Below are positions 42,787-52,061 of a stretch of 64,000 bases of DNA, one piece after another; position 1 is the stretch's first letter, and each line of letters starts with the position of its first letter. Where the stretch lies: NCBI GenBank assembly GCA_003569705.1, contig BGOU01000003.1:62001-126000 (forward strand). Reading direction: 5' to 3'. Under the pieces are notes generated by a model, which was not told the DNA's origin, made no database searches, and saw nothing but the letters and a program-made list of their open reading frames with translations. The stretch comes from Nitrosarchaeum sp. Lineage in GTDB: Archaea > Thermoproteota > Nitrososphaeria > Nitrososphaerales > Nitrosopumilaceae. The position numbers were made by a program, and so were the translations under genes.

Positions 42787-43385
42787 CTAATTACCCACTC
42801 CGAATTTTGTGGCTATTTCTTTCCTTATTAAAGGCTTCATACGTTGAATTCTTGCATCAAGAGTATTATCAAATTTCATTGCACCATCTTTTGATTTTAC
42901 TGTAATACCACCAAGACAATTAATTGTTTCAGGAGATATTTCTGCACCAGGATATTTAGACAATACATCTTGTACTACATTTTTGTCTTTAGAATTTGTA
43001 TAAATTATAACTTTAGTTGTACCTAAAATTTCAGTTGATTCATCTAATAAAGTCTTGATTAGATTAGAATAATCACCACTACGAGCCATATTTGAAATTT
43101 GATCTATTGCTTTTGTAAACACTTTATCAATTGCTTCTTCTAATGCTAAAAGTTGTTTATTTCTTGCTTCTAAATCAGAACTACCAATGATTGTTTTTCA
43201 ATCTTATCTGCTTCTTTTTTACCATCTGAAATAACTTTCTCATATTCTTGTTCTAGTTTAGGAATAGCATTATCAAGGGTTTTCTGTGATTCTGAAAGAG
43301 CTGACTGAATATTTGATAAAATACTCTTTTCAGTTTGAGTAAGAATTTTATCAATTGTGTGTTCTAATGCAGAATTAGATCCCAA
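42787..43385 (-). pseudogene. atpE: A/V-type ATP synthase subunit E, frameshifted
   Basis: The two halves of subunit E lie in different frames. The N-terminal helix (MGSNSALEHTIDKIL, TTG start at 43385) runs to about 43190 and then hits a stop. The other frame continues IIGSSDLEARNKQLLALEEA and reaches the normal C-terminus (IRKEIATKFGVGN). Restoring one A to the five-A run at 43194-43198 (minus strand) joins them into about 199 residues, the usual length. As the only E copy in an essential operon, a sequence error is more likely than real loss. Confidence 0.8.
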
Positions 43386-43468
43386 TATAACGCGTCAATC
43401 CATAATTAGATTTTAATGTTTGTGAAAAGGACAGTTTCAGAAAGATATTAAACTAAATAAAACTACAG

Positions 43469-45577
43469 ATGAGTGTCTTGGGAACAGCCGATCTAAAACT
43501 AGGAACTATAATTTTACCAAGAAATGACTCTCCAAAGGCAATTTCTAGATTAACTGAGTTTGAATGGTTTCATAAGATTGATTCTACAAGTGATCTAGTA
43601 ACACCTGAAATTGATGATCTTCTCTTAGAAGCACAAAAAACATTCCAATCAATAGATGATGTGATTAAAGGAATGGGAATTCCATTGATGGTAGGAATTA
43701 TGGAGATACTCTTCAAAGGTACTGTAATCAAGAAAAAAGATTATGAAATCGATGAAATTGAAGATATGATAAATGATCTAAGAAAAACAACTCCTTCAAT
43801 TATTGACAAACCTGCTCAGCTATTAGAAGAAGCTGCAAACACTAGACTTTCCATTGAGGAATACAAATCTCTCAAAGATACTTTAGAAGTAATTAGAAAG
43901 ATGCAGATAAATCTTACAGGATTTGGATTAATGAAATATTTTTTTACAAATCTTTTTGTTATCAATTCTGCAGACTATGAAGAAATCAGTCGTTCCCTTG
44001 AAGGTATTACAATGTACAAATATGATTTAGAAAGTAAAGACAAGTCTGCTCTTTTAATAATTTCAGACATTGCGGAATCTGATAAAGTTTTCAAAGTTCT
44101 AAGAAGTTTCAATTCTAATTCATTTAAAATTCCTGAAGGATTTCCACAGATTCCAAGTGAAGCTTATGCATTAGCAGAGTCTAAAATAAAAGATCTAACT
44201 GCAAAACAGGTCTCAATAACTAAAGAAATTTCAGCATTAAAAAAGAAAATACGTAGAGATATTCTCGCTATTCATGAAAAAGCACTAATTGCAAAAGATG
44301 TACTTGAGATGTTAAGAAAGCCTGGAGGCACTAAACATTTTGCAGTAATACAAGGATATATTCCAAAAAAAATGGAAGAAAAATTTAAAGATTCTACAAA
44401 ACAGTGGATGTCAGTAATTGAAGATGTTACAGATCCAAAACTCAGAGATAGTTCACCCACATTATTTGAAAATAAAAAATTTGTCAGAACGTTTGAAGTA
44501 ATTACAAAAAGCCAAGGCATTCCAAAAAAAGGAGAGCCAGATCCTACTCCTATGATTGCCCTAATGTGGCCAATTTTCTATGGATTGATGTTTGCAGATA
44601 TGGGTCATGGGTTATTGCTAATGGGATTAGGTCTATTATTCAAAGTCAAGGGACAAGGAGACCTTTCAAGATGGGGGATGTTAATTGCAATTTCTGGTGC
44701 ATCAGCTGCAATTGCAGGTGTGGGTACAGGAGAGATGTTTGGATATCATATTGATCATATGGGTCCATTTGAAGGACTTTTAGAAGAAGGTGGAGCGTTA
44801 CATTCAGTTAGTTGGATTGTTGGAATACTGAGTGTTGCAGAGCTCACATTTGATCAGGTCATAAATATTCTCAAAGTTTCATTGTTCATTGGAATTATTC
44901 ATCTAGTTTGGGCAATGGTTCTACGTGTCAGAAGATTAGCTCAAGAAGGACATAAACTCGTAATGTTTACAGAAGCAATTCCAAATATCACACTTTATGG
45001 AGGAATTGTTGTAGTTATGATGTGTGCAATTGGTTCACAATATGATGTAATGAACATGTATTCAAAAATACATACTGAAGCTGTTCCTTGGGTAACAATA
45101 TTTCTAGGTGATTGGGCGCAAGTTTGGATTATTACAAGAATTGCAGTAATAATTGTAATTGCATCAATGGTATTGATGATGGTTGGTGGAATTTTACATG
45201 CAAAAAAACATCCAGAAGGAGGAGGAGATCCAGCCAGTGTTCTAATGGAAGTGTTGCTTGGAAAAACTGTAGAGAGTTTAGCTCATACAATTAGTTATGC
45301 TCGACTTGGAATTATGTTACTTGTACATGCAGCATTGTTAATGACAGTAAATAATGCATTTGCATCATTAGGTGGTCCACAATCAGGTGCTGCAATGGCA
45401 ATGATTATTGGTGGAAACTTGGGAATTATGATGATTGAGGGATTAATTGTATACATTCAATCACTCAGATTGCATCTATACGAATTCTTTACAAAATGGT
45501 ATGTAGGTGGAGCTCAACCATTTAGACAAATCAGACCAGAGTTAATTTACAATCAATTTATTTGGAAACGAAAATAA
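43469..45577 (+). CDS. atpI: A/V-type ATP synthase subunit I
   Basis: A 702-residue membrane subunit (a-subunit equivalent) that forms the ion half-channels. The N-terminal half (1-350) is a cytoplasmic coiled-coil arm. The C-terminal half has about eight helices, starting at ALMWPIFYGLMFADMGHG and including ISYARLGIML with the conserved helix-7 Arg. It is divergent from subunit E; the 83-bp spacer probably holds both promoters. Confidence 0.95.
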   Translation: MSVLGTADLKLGTIILPRNDSPKAISRLTEFEWFHKIDSTSDLVTPEIDDLLLEAQKTFQSIDDVIKGMGIPLMVGIMEILFKGTVIKKKDYEIDEIEDMINDLRKTTPSIIDKPAQLLEEAANTRLSIEEYKSLKDTLEVIRKMQINLTGFGLMKYFFTNLFVINSADYEEISRSLEGITMYKYDLESKDKSALLIISDIAESDKVFKVLRSFNSNSFKIPEGFPQIPSEAYALAESKIKDLTAKQVSITKEISALKKKIRRDILAIHEKALIAKDVLEMLRKPGGTKHFAVIQGYIPKKMEEKFKDSTKQWMSVIEDVTDPKLRDSSPTLFENKKFVRTFEVITKSQGIPKKGEPDPTPMIALMWPIFYGLMFADMGHGLLLMGLGLLFKVKGQGDLSRWGMLIAISGASAAIAGVGTGEMFGYHIDHMGPFEGLLEEGGALHSVSWIVGILSVAELTFDQVINILKVSLFIGIIHLVWAMVLRVRRLAQEGHKLVMFTEAIPNITLYGGIVVVMMCAIGSQYDVMNMYSKIHTEAVPWVTIFLGDWAQVWIITRIAVIIVIASMVLMMVGGILHAKKHPEGGGDPASVLMEVLLGKTVESLAHTISYARLGIMLLVHAALLMTVNNAFASLGGPQSGAAMAMIIGGNLGIMMIEGLIVYIQSLRLHLYEFFTKWYVGGAQPFRQIRPELIYNQFIWKRK

Positions 45578-45592
45578 AATTTTATAAAAAAT

Positions 45593-46369
45593 CTATTTTT
45601 TCACAGGAAGTTCCAATTTATTTCCCCATTCGCCCCATGAACCTAGATAGACACGTACATTTTCAAAACCAAGTTTTTTTAATACAAGAAATGTATTAGC
45701 AGCACGATATGCTCCTTGACAATAAGTTACAATTTCAGAGTTTTTTGGGATATCATATAATTTTGATAATTCTTCATTATTTTTGAAAGTCCCATCTTCA
45801 TTGAGATTAAGATTCCAATCTATGTTCATAGCATGTGGAATATGTCCTACTTGAGCTGCTCTGATGACATTTCCATTGAATTCTCCTTGTGATCTTGCAT
45901 CAAGTATTTTGAGATGATTAAGATTATCATGAATATATTCAAATCCAGAGATAATTTCTGGATTAATTTTTCCAGAAAATTTGGAAGGTTTGAAACCATT
46001 TGATTTTGTTTCAAGTGGAAGATTTTCTTTTTTCCATTTTTTCATTCCGCCATCTAATATAGATACATCTGGATGTGAAAAATACATTAACATCCAAACA
46101 CCTCTTGCAGCTAACATACCAGAAACATCATCATAAAATACAACTTTTTTTTCTGGAGTAATTCCAACAAATGAAAAGAGAGTCTCGGCTTGTCTGTTAA
46201 AATTTTCAATTCCTTCCTTAGTTGTATCAATCCAGTGAAACGCAAATAGATCCAGATTTACAGCTCTTGGAATATGACCTTCAGAGTATTCTTTGAAAGA
46301 ACGCGTATCAATTATTACAATATTTGAATTATTTAGAATTGAATTAAGGTTTGTTGTAGAAATTATCAT
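45593..46369 (-). CDS. Two-domain rhodanese sulfurtransferase
   Basis: A 258-residue protein with two tandem rhodanese domains. The N-terminal one (IDTRSFKEYSEGHIPRAVNLD) lacks the active Cys. The C-terminal one carries it in CQGAYRAAN. This arrangement fits thiosulfate or 3-mercaptopyruvate sulfurtransferases. The ATG at 46369 (MIISTTNL) is preferred over an upstream start. It is convergent with atpI and downstream of amtB on the same strand. Confidence 0.9.
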   Translation of the reverse strand: MIISTTNLNSILNNSNIVIIDTRSFKEYSEGHIPRAVNLDLFAFHWIDTTKEGIENFNRQAETLFSFVGITPEKKVVFYDDVSGMLAARGVWMLMYFSHPDVSILDGGMKKWKKENLPLETKSNGFKPSKFSGKINPEIISGFEYIHDNLNHLKILDARSQGEFNGNVIRAAQVGHIPHAMNIDWNLNLNEDGTFKNNEELSKLYDIPKNSEIVTYCQGAYRAANTFLVLKKLGFENVRVYLGSWGEWGNKLELPVKK

Positions 46370-46440
46370 GATCAAATAAAACATAACAAATGTAAATTCA
46401 TTTGGTTTGAATAATAAAAAGAAAAGAAAGGGAATTTTCC

Positions 46441-47985
46441 TTATTCGTTAACGTATGCTCTTTCTCCGTGCTGTGCCAAATCAAGACCAATCTCCTCTTC
46501 TTTAGGAGTGACTCTGATTCCGCCAGGCCAAACGGTATCCATTATTTTGAGGATTACAATTGTAACACCAAACGCATAGCCTACTGATATAGCTGCAGCG
46601 ATGATGTTGATTGCTTGCTGTTCCATTCCTTCTGCAGTACCAGTCCATGCGCCGATACCGTCACCGCTATCCCAAATATGTGGACTAGCTAATGTACCAG
46701 TCAAAATTGCACCTGTAAGACCACCCATTCCATGTACTCCCCATACATCTAATGCATCGTCCCATTTGCGTGCGTTCTTGAATGATACACATCCATAACA
46801 AACTGTTCCAGCTGCAATACCAATTATAATCGAAGCCATTGGACCAACCCAACCTGATGCTGGAGTGATTGCTACCAATCCTGCTACTGCACCTGATGCA
46901 GCTCCTACAATACTTGGTTTTCCTGTATGTGCCCATGACATCAAGACCCAAGTAAGAGCAGCCATACCTGTTGCAGTATTTGTAACAGTCCATGCGCTTA
47001 CAGTAATGCCGTCGACTCCTACTTCACTTCCTGCGTTAAAACCAAACCATCCAAACCAGAGCAATGATGCTCCTAGTATTACCATTGGAATGTTATGTGG
47101 TTCCATTGGTACCTTACCATATCCGAGTCTTCTACCAAGGACTAAGGCACCTGCTAAAGCAGAGAATCCTGAAGTAATGTGTACTACAGTACCACCAGCA
47201 AAGTCTAACCCGTATGACGGAGATAAGTCAGGATTAAGATCTATTGCGCCTCCTCCAATGTAACCTCCTCCCCAAACCCAGTGTGCAACTGGATCGTAAA
47301 CGAAGGTAGCCCATAGGAGTATGAATATTATTAATGCGCTGAACTTAATTCTATCAATTATTCCACCAATGATTAGAGCTGGTGTAATAATTGCGAATGT
47401 TGCCTGGAACATTGCGAATAACTGATGTGAAACTCCTCCTGTCCAATTGTCGCTACATACTTCACCTGGCGCTGCTGCAAATCTTGTATCAGAACATGCA
47501 GTAGGTGCTCCTAATGGAGCCCAAGGTGAAACTTCGTTGAATCCAACATATTCAAGAGATCCCATGAACATGTTAGCATCACTATCGACTGGACCAAATG
47601 CTAGAGAATATCCCCATAGAACCCATTGTACTGAGATTAGACCCATAATGATTATGGTCATACCAAGTACGTTGACGATGTTCTTTGATCTGGCTAAACC
47701 GCCATAAAAGAATCCGACTCCGGGTGTCATGAGAAGTACCAATGAAGTAGCTGATAGCATCCATGCTGAAGCACCTGTATCAATTTTACAGGGTAGCATT
47801 TTACCATCGGCATCTTTGTACCAACATTCGTTAGGATTTCCAGTGTAAATTCCACTAGTTCCTTTAACGTATCCGTCCATACCATCATTAACACTCTGTG
47901 CAAATGCTTGTGACATTGCACTTGTTGCTGTAATGGCTACTGTGACCACAAGTAATAGAGCATACTTGCGATTCCTAGAATTCAT
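46441..47985 (-). CDS. amtB: Ammonium transporter, Amt/Rh family
   Basis: A 514-residue transporter with a signal peptide (ends QAFAQS), an extracellular N-terminal segment holding two Cys, and 11 membrane helices. GFFYGGLARSKN and the late DVWGVHGMGG with the second pore His are family landmarks, and the first pore His lies in FAGGTVVHITSG. It imports or senses ammonium, the energy source and nitrogen source of this organism. No GlnK gene adjoins it. Confidence 0.96.
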   Translation of the reverse strand: MNSRNRKYALLLVVTVAITATSAMSQAFAQSVNDGMDGYVKGTSGIYTGNPNECWYKDADGKMLPCKIDTGASAWMLSATSLVLLMTPGVGFFYGGLARSKNIVNVLGMTIIIMGLISVQWVLWGYSLAFGPVDSDANMFMGSLEYVGFNEVSPWAPLGAPTACSDTRFAAAPGEVCSDNWTGGVSHQLFAMFQATFAIITPALIIGGIIDRIKFSALIIFILLWATFVYDPVAHWVWGGGYIGGGAIDLNPDLSPSYGLDFAGGTVVHITSGFSALAGALVLGRRLGYGKVPMEPHNIPMVILGASLLWFGWFGFNAGSEVGVDGITVSAWTVTNTATGMAALTWVLMSWAHTGKPSIVGAASGAVAGLVAITPASGWVGPMASIIIGIAAGTVCYGCVSFKNARKWDDALDVWGVHGMGGLTGAILTGTLASPHIWDSGDGIGAWTGTAEGMEQQAINIIAAAISVGYAFGVTIVILKIMDTVWPGGIRVTPKEEEIGLDLAQHGERAYVNE

Positions 47986-48005
47986 TAAATTAATCGAAAT
48001 TGAAA

Positions 48006-48016
48006 ATTATTTAAGG
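48006..48016 (-). promoter_or_regulatory. TATA box of amtB
   Basis: On the minus strand CCTTAAATAAT lies about 22-31 bp from the ATG at 47985, as expected for a short-leader archaeal promoter. Confidence 0.45.
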
Positions 48017-48113
48017 ATTGAAGATGTAAAAATTGGTAAAAATGTAAGTTATTATATTTCAGTTTATTCTGATACTATCATAAGAAATGAAAATTATGTC
48101 ATGTGGTAATTAA

Positions 48114-48778
48114 ATGAAGATAAAATCAGATACAAATCTCTCGATTTTTAATACATTTAAGATAAAAGGAGAACTTACAGGAGAGGCCAATAGGCAAAGA
48201 TCAATTATTACAATATTAGCAAGTAATACTAATCCAGCTGAAAGAACAAGAACAGGAATTTCTCAAAGAATTGCAAAGAGACAAGACATTGCCTGGAAGA
48301 ATATCTATTCTGGAATTTTCGAGATCTAGATGAAATTTTGATTCCTTTGGAAATTGCTGAAGAGGATGGAAGATTACCTTTGAGACGTGGTCCAAAGGCG
48401 CTTCAAGAAAAGGGAATTCCATATTACAAACTAACAAAAAAAGGAGTACTAGTTGCGTTATCCATAAGTGAAGTCAAAAATAGAGAGAAACTACTAAAAG
48501 AATTTTTTTCAAAGTCTGATTCAAAGGAAAAAGAATATGAAAGAATTATTACAAGTCTATTAGAGACTAGTCCAAATTTTACATATTCAATTTTTCAAAA
48601 ATATGTCAAAGCATTTTGTGATAATAAAATCAAAGATTTACTCCCATTTGATCTCTCAAAACTCAAAGATGTTTCTGATGAGTCTTTAATGATTCAAAAG
48701 GAGATTTTAGAGGCTTTTTTGAAACTATCAAAGCAGGATAAAGAAGAAGCCATTAGATTTCTTAATGAAATTACTTAA
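48114..48778 (+). pseudogene. HTH-like regulator, frameshifted
   Basis: Two adjoining frames make one protein. The first (48114-48329) encodes TGEANRQRSIITILASN with a helix-turn-helix-like ISQRIAKRQDIAWKNIYSGIF, then stops. The second continues RDLDEILIPLEIAEEDG, KLTKKGVLVAL (winged-helix character) and a charged C-terminus to 48778. Adding one T to the four-T run at 48316-48319 restores about 221 residues. It is probably a DNA-binding protein, divergent from amtB. A sequence error is the simplest explanation. Confidence 0.7.
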
Positions 48779-48842
48779 AAATCATGTTTTTAGGAAGAGA
48801 ACGCCAAACATTAAAATCGGTTATCTGTTGAGATTTACCTAA

Positions 48843-49877
48843 ATGGGTGGATCAAAAAATGTCTATGCATCTGTAAAATCATATAGTAAGCGAGGTAAAT
48901 TATTAAAAAAATCTGATTTCCAAACACTAGCAGAATCAAGGGATCTTGATGAATTAATGACTAGGATTAAAAATACAATTTATGGTGACTCTGTAGCAGA
49001 AGTACAAAAACCATATACATCACAAGGTATTGAATCGGCTCTAAGAAGTCATCTAGCAGACACACATTATTCTATTGCAAAAACATCAGGCAATTCTGGC
49101 GTGTTAGATGCATATTATATGAAATTCATTGTTTCTAATTTGAAATCAATTCTGAAAGGAAAAGTATTAGGAAAATCTCAAGAAGAAATTGAAACTCACG
49201 TAAATCTTCATGCTGAGGAATTAATCAAACAAAGAGACATTGTCATTAAGGCATTAGTTTCAAAAGATCTTGAAGAAGCAGTTGCAAGTTTGAATTCAGT
49301 AGAGTTTGGTGAGGAGATTGCAAAGGCTGCAGCATTATACAATGAGGGGAAAAATATACAAATTTTTGATACATATTTTGATAAAATTTTATATCAACGT
49401 TTAGCTGGTGCAATGAAAAATTATACAGACAAGGATGCAACCAAATTAGTTGGAATGGATGTGGATTTTTACAATATTTTAAGTGTGATTAGAGGAAAAT
49501 TTTGGGGATTACAAGAAGAACAAATTCAAGATTTGATTGTTTCTCAAACTCCAGCTGCCAGAGATCTACTTGGAAGAATGATAGCAGCTGCAACAATAAG
49601 AGATGCATTCAATGAATTATCCAATACAAAATACAAAAGTTTGATTCCTCAGACTGAAAATGAATTAGATGCAATTGCAGAATTTGAAAGAGCCTTTGAA
49701 ATGGCAATTTACCAAACAGCATTAAGATCTTTCACGAAAATGTTTAGCTTTGCAACAATTGTAGGAATTACTAAATTAACTGCATTTGAAGTCAGAAATT
49801 TGGCAGCTATTGCATTTGCAGTTGAACAAAAAATACCAACAGAAATTACCATGGCAAAGTTAATTCTGGAAGAATAA
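48843..49877 (+). CDS. atpC: A/V-type ATP synthase subunit C
   Basis: A 344-residue helical funnel subunit linking the central stalk to the c-ring. VYASVKSYSKRGKLL at the N-terminus, LKSILKGKVLG, and the repeated YFDKILYQRLAG and DFYNILSVIRGK segments are the family's internal repeats. It is detached from the main ATP synthase cluster, about 3.3 kb beyond the end of atpI, with a different neighbourhood (HTH-like gene upstream, small membrane protein downstream). Confidence 0.92.
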   Translation: MGGSKNVYASVKSYSKRGKLLKKSDFQTLAESRDLDELMTRIKNTIYGDSVAEVQKPYTSQGIESALRSHLADTHYSIAKTSGNSGVLDAYYMKFIVSNLKSILKGKVLGKSQEEIETHVNLHAEELIKQRDIVIKALVSKDLEEAVASLNSVEFGEEIAKAAALYNEGKNIQIFDTYFDKILYQRLAGAMKNYTDKDATKLVGMDVDFYNILSVIRGKFWGLQEEQIQDLIVSQTPAARDLLGRMIAAATIRDAFNELSNTKYKSLIPQTENELDAIAEFERAFEMAIYQTALRSFTKMFSFATIVGITKLTAFEVRNLAAIAFAVEQKIPTEITMAKLILEE

Positions 49878-49931
49878 AATTCTGAAAATGATTAGATTCC
49901 CAAATAAAAAACTAAAATCTCTACAGAGATT

Positions 49932-50123
49932 GTGACTAATACAATTTGGATTAGTACATTTTTAGCCATGATTTTATCATTACCGCCATTAGGGTTATTC
50001 CTTGGAATTTATTTCGGAACAGGAAATCTCATAATAGGCGCAATTGTAGGGTTTGGAGTCCATTTTATCATATTAGTATTTTCAAGTAAAATTTCAAAAT
50101 TTTTGACTAGTATCATGAGTTAA
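49932..50123 (+). CDS. Small membrane protein (two helices)
   Basis: A 63-residue hydrophobic protein starting at a GTG, with two membrane helices (about 6-27 and 32-53) and a short basic tail. It lies 54 bp downstream of atpC on the same strand. No family is recognised; the position would allow cotranscription with atpC. Confidence 0.5.
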   Translation: MTNTIWISTFLAMILSLPPLGLFLGIYFGTGNLIIGAIVGFGVHFIILVFSSKISKFLTSIMS

Positions 50124-50155
50124 TCTATAAAGATGGATTTGTTAAGTGAATTATC

Positions 50156-50800
50156 ATGATGGGTGATAGAGATTTTCGCAGTTTAGTAAAAAATGCAATA
50201 GACTCTATTGGAAGAGAATTGGAAATTGAAATTGATGTAAAAGACATCAAAACTATCCATCTCAAAGAAGTGGTTCAATGTTTAAGACGATCATATTATG
50301 ATAGAGTAGATTCTAAAGAAGTTGAAAGAAGAAGTTTCAATGATCTTCTTTCGGGTTTACTTCGAAAATTACAATATGGTAGTATCCCAAAAGAATTTGC
50401 AATTGATGATATCAAATTAAGAGGACATGCAGATATGATTGCAGATGATTCCATTGTTCTATTTAGACCTGCTAATACTATTCTAGAAATGCCTCTAGCA
50501 AATGATCTGCTTTACCTTAATGCTTGCATGTGGATTTATGATAAAACCGATGGAGTGATTATTTACATTACTGGAAATAAGGAAGAAACCATGTTTTCAT
50601 TAACACGTGATAAGAAAATGTTTGAAGAAGTTATTAGAAGAGTTAGAGTTCTAAATGATCTTCTTAAAGAACAAAAAACTCCAATTTTAGAGCCATCTAA
50701 TGATTGCACTGATTGTCAATACTATCAAAGATGCTTTATCACAAAGAAAAATAGCAAACAGGTATCATTATCTGAAATGCTAGGTCTAAGCAAAGACTAG
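50156..50800 (+). CDS. Cas4-like iron-sulfur protein with degenerate nuclease motif
   Basis: A 214-residue protein of the Cas4/RecB-like PD-(D/E)XK family. Four Cys for an iron-sulfur cluster are present: C42 in EVVQCLRRSYYDR and C184, C187, C193 in CTDCQYYQRC. RGHAD at 89-93 matches the first nuclease Asp, but the following E-x-K is replaced by L-F-R (102-104), so cleavage activity is doubtful. No cas genes or CRISPR arrays are in the window. A DNA-repair or replication role is more likely than immunity. Confidence 0.7.
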   Translation: MMGDRDFRSLVKNAIDSIGRELEIEIDVKDIKTIHLKEVVQCLRRSYYDRVDSKEVERRSFNDLLSGLLRKLQYGSIPKEFAIDDIKLRGHADMIADDSIVLFRPANTILEMPLANDLLYLNACMWIYDKTDGVIIYITGNKEETMFSLTRDKKMFEEVIRRVRVLNDLLKEQKTPILEPSNDCTDCQYYQRCFITKKNSKQVSLSEMLGLSKD

Positions 50801-50842
50801 TAAGATAAATGAAAAATATTGTAAAGGAATAATTTCCTTTGA

Positions 50843-50953
50843 TTAATCTAGTGGTTCTGGATGTCCTTTACCACGAAGTGCAAAACACACAACTGCTAGT
50901 GCAATTGCTACTCCTATTGCTGAGCCATATGCGGCTATTCCTGCTTCTGCCAT
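50843..50953 (-). CDS. 36-residue single-helix membrane peptide
   Basis: MAEAGIAAYGSAIGVAIALA followed by VVCFALRGKGHPEPLD: one hydrophobic helix rich in Ala/Gly, then a short positively charged tail. The upstream region to 51068 is AT-rich with an inverted repeat (CCCACTTTACGGG at about 50970-50982) that could be a leader structure. Such tiny helices often are accessory subunits of respiratory or transport complexes, but nothing here says which. Confidence 0.5.
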   Translation of the reverse strand: MAEAGIAAYGSAIGVAIALAVVCFALRGKGHPEPLD

Positions 50954-51068
50954 TTGATAAAGACCCACTTTACGGGCTTTTATAATTTTGCCAATATTTT
51001 TTCTCTAAAAACAAATTATCATAATTTTCAATTTTTATGATACATTAATCAAATTATGTCGTTTTTGA

Positions 51069-51633
51069 TTATTTTACAAATTCAAAATGAAGTTCATTTT
51101 CTTGTCCCTGAGTCATTGAGCTTTGATTAAAGAAAATATCTCCACTAACTCGCCATTTTGCAGTATTACTTTCAAGAGCAGACCATAATTCAGGAGTATT
51201 ACCGGTATTTTTCAATACTATTCTGTCTTTCAAAGAATTGAGTGTTCACCAAGAAGTGTATAGTAATTTGATTCAAACTCTACCATTCCTTCTGGCCTAC
51301 TACCAATTTGACCACCTGAAATTTGTTTCTCGTTAGAAAATCAGTTTCAAATAGTTGATAATCCATAACTTGTACAATCACAGAACCAGGGTTAGGATTA
51401 CTAACTTTGAATGTTATCTCGATTGTAGCATCTCTTTTGTTGACTTCAATTATTGAAATATCATCTAATTCAACAGATATTGGTCGTATTTTTTGTGGAA
51501 CTTTTTGTGATGTTTCTTGAGTGATATTTTTTTCTAATGTAGGACTAACAAAGGATGAACCAGACAAAAGAATTACACCCATAGCTGCAGCTAATGCGAT
51601 AATTGCCACAAAAACAAAGATTTTGGTGTTCAC
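51069..51633 (-). pseudogene. Membrane-anchored extracytoplasmic protein, two frameshifts
   Basis: The N-terminus (MNTKIFVFVAIIALAAAMG) is a signal anchor, followed by a beta-sandwich resembling LEA/FixG-type domains (IEITFKVSNPNPGSVIVQVMDY). The frame is lost at the four-T run 51337-51340 and again at the three-T run 51232-51234 (minus strand). Adding one T at each restores a continuous chain through NEKQISGGQIGSRPEG and ending NELHFEFVK, about 188 residues. Intact surrounding coding character argues for sequence errors rather than decay. Confidence 0.7.
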
Positions 51634-51704
51634 TAAATTTACTCATTTTTTAGATATCTTAAATGTTGAGATAGTTATTATAATATTAGAGAGTAAAAGT
51701 AATC

Positions 51705-52061
51705 ATGCAATATTTTCAAGCCGTACAGCAGGGAAAACAAATAGCTAGTAAATCACAAATGAAGATGTTCGAAGCTGCAGGATTTGGAATGCTAACATTG
51801 ACTACAAAAAAAATAGATGGTAAATTTCATCCAGTTGGAGAAGAGGATTTTGTTGCAGTAATTAGTTCGCCTGAGGGATATGTTGCTATATTAGCAGATA
51901 AAGATGGATTTACAAAAGCTCAATCAAAATCACTAGAAAAAAAAGAAGCACTGATAATTTACAAGAAATTAAGAGAGTCTGGAATTCCAGAATATACTGA
52001 AAATGAGATTCAGATTTGGTCAGAGCGACGTCCAACAGTGCAAAACGAAATTTCTGAGTAA
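51705..52061 (+). CDS. Hypothetical protein, 118 residues
   Basis: A soluble, charged protein (MQYFQAVQQGKQIASKSQ...) with a short beta-rich middle (FVAVISSPEGYVAILADKD) and a helical end. There is no Cys, signal or membrane segment, and I recognise no family. It is convergent with pyrH (they meet without a gap) and divergent from the frameshifted anchored protein. Confidence 0.65.
   Translation: MQYFQAVQQGKQIASKSQMKMFEAAGFGMLTLTTKKIDGKFHPVGEEDFVAVISSPEGYVAILADKDGFTKAQSKSLEKKEALIIYKKLRESGIPEYTENEIQIWSERRPTVQNEISE

Noticed and set aside
43190-43200. Programmed -1 frameshifting in subunit E
   Set aside because: The five-A run sits as GAA-AAA-CAA in frame, which does not form the X-XXY-YYZ heptamer, no downstream structure was evident, and similar breaks occur in unrelated genes.
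48216-48437. A 73-codon minus-strand reading frame opposite the HTH-like gene
   Set aside because: It spans the frameshift site of the plus-strand gene, whose two halves together make a coherent protein; the antisense frame has no supporting feature.
50156-50800. Evidence of a CRISPR-Cas locus from the Cas4-like gene
   Set aside because: No other cas genes or repeats occur in the window, and the protein lacks the nuclease motif; Cas4-like proteins are common outside CRISPR loci.
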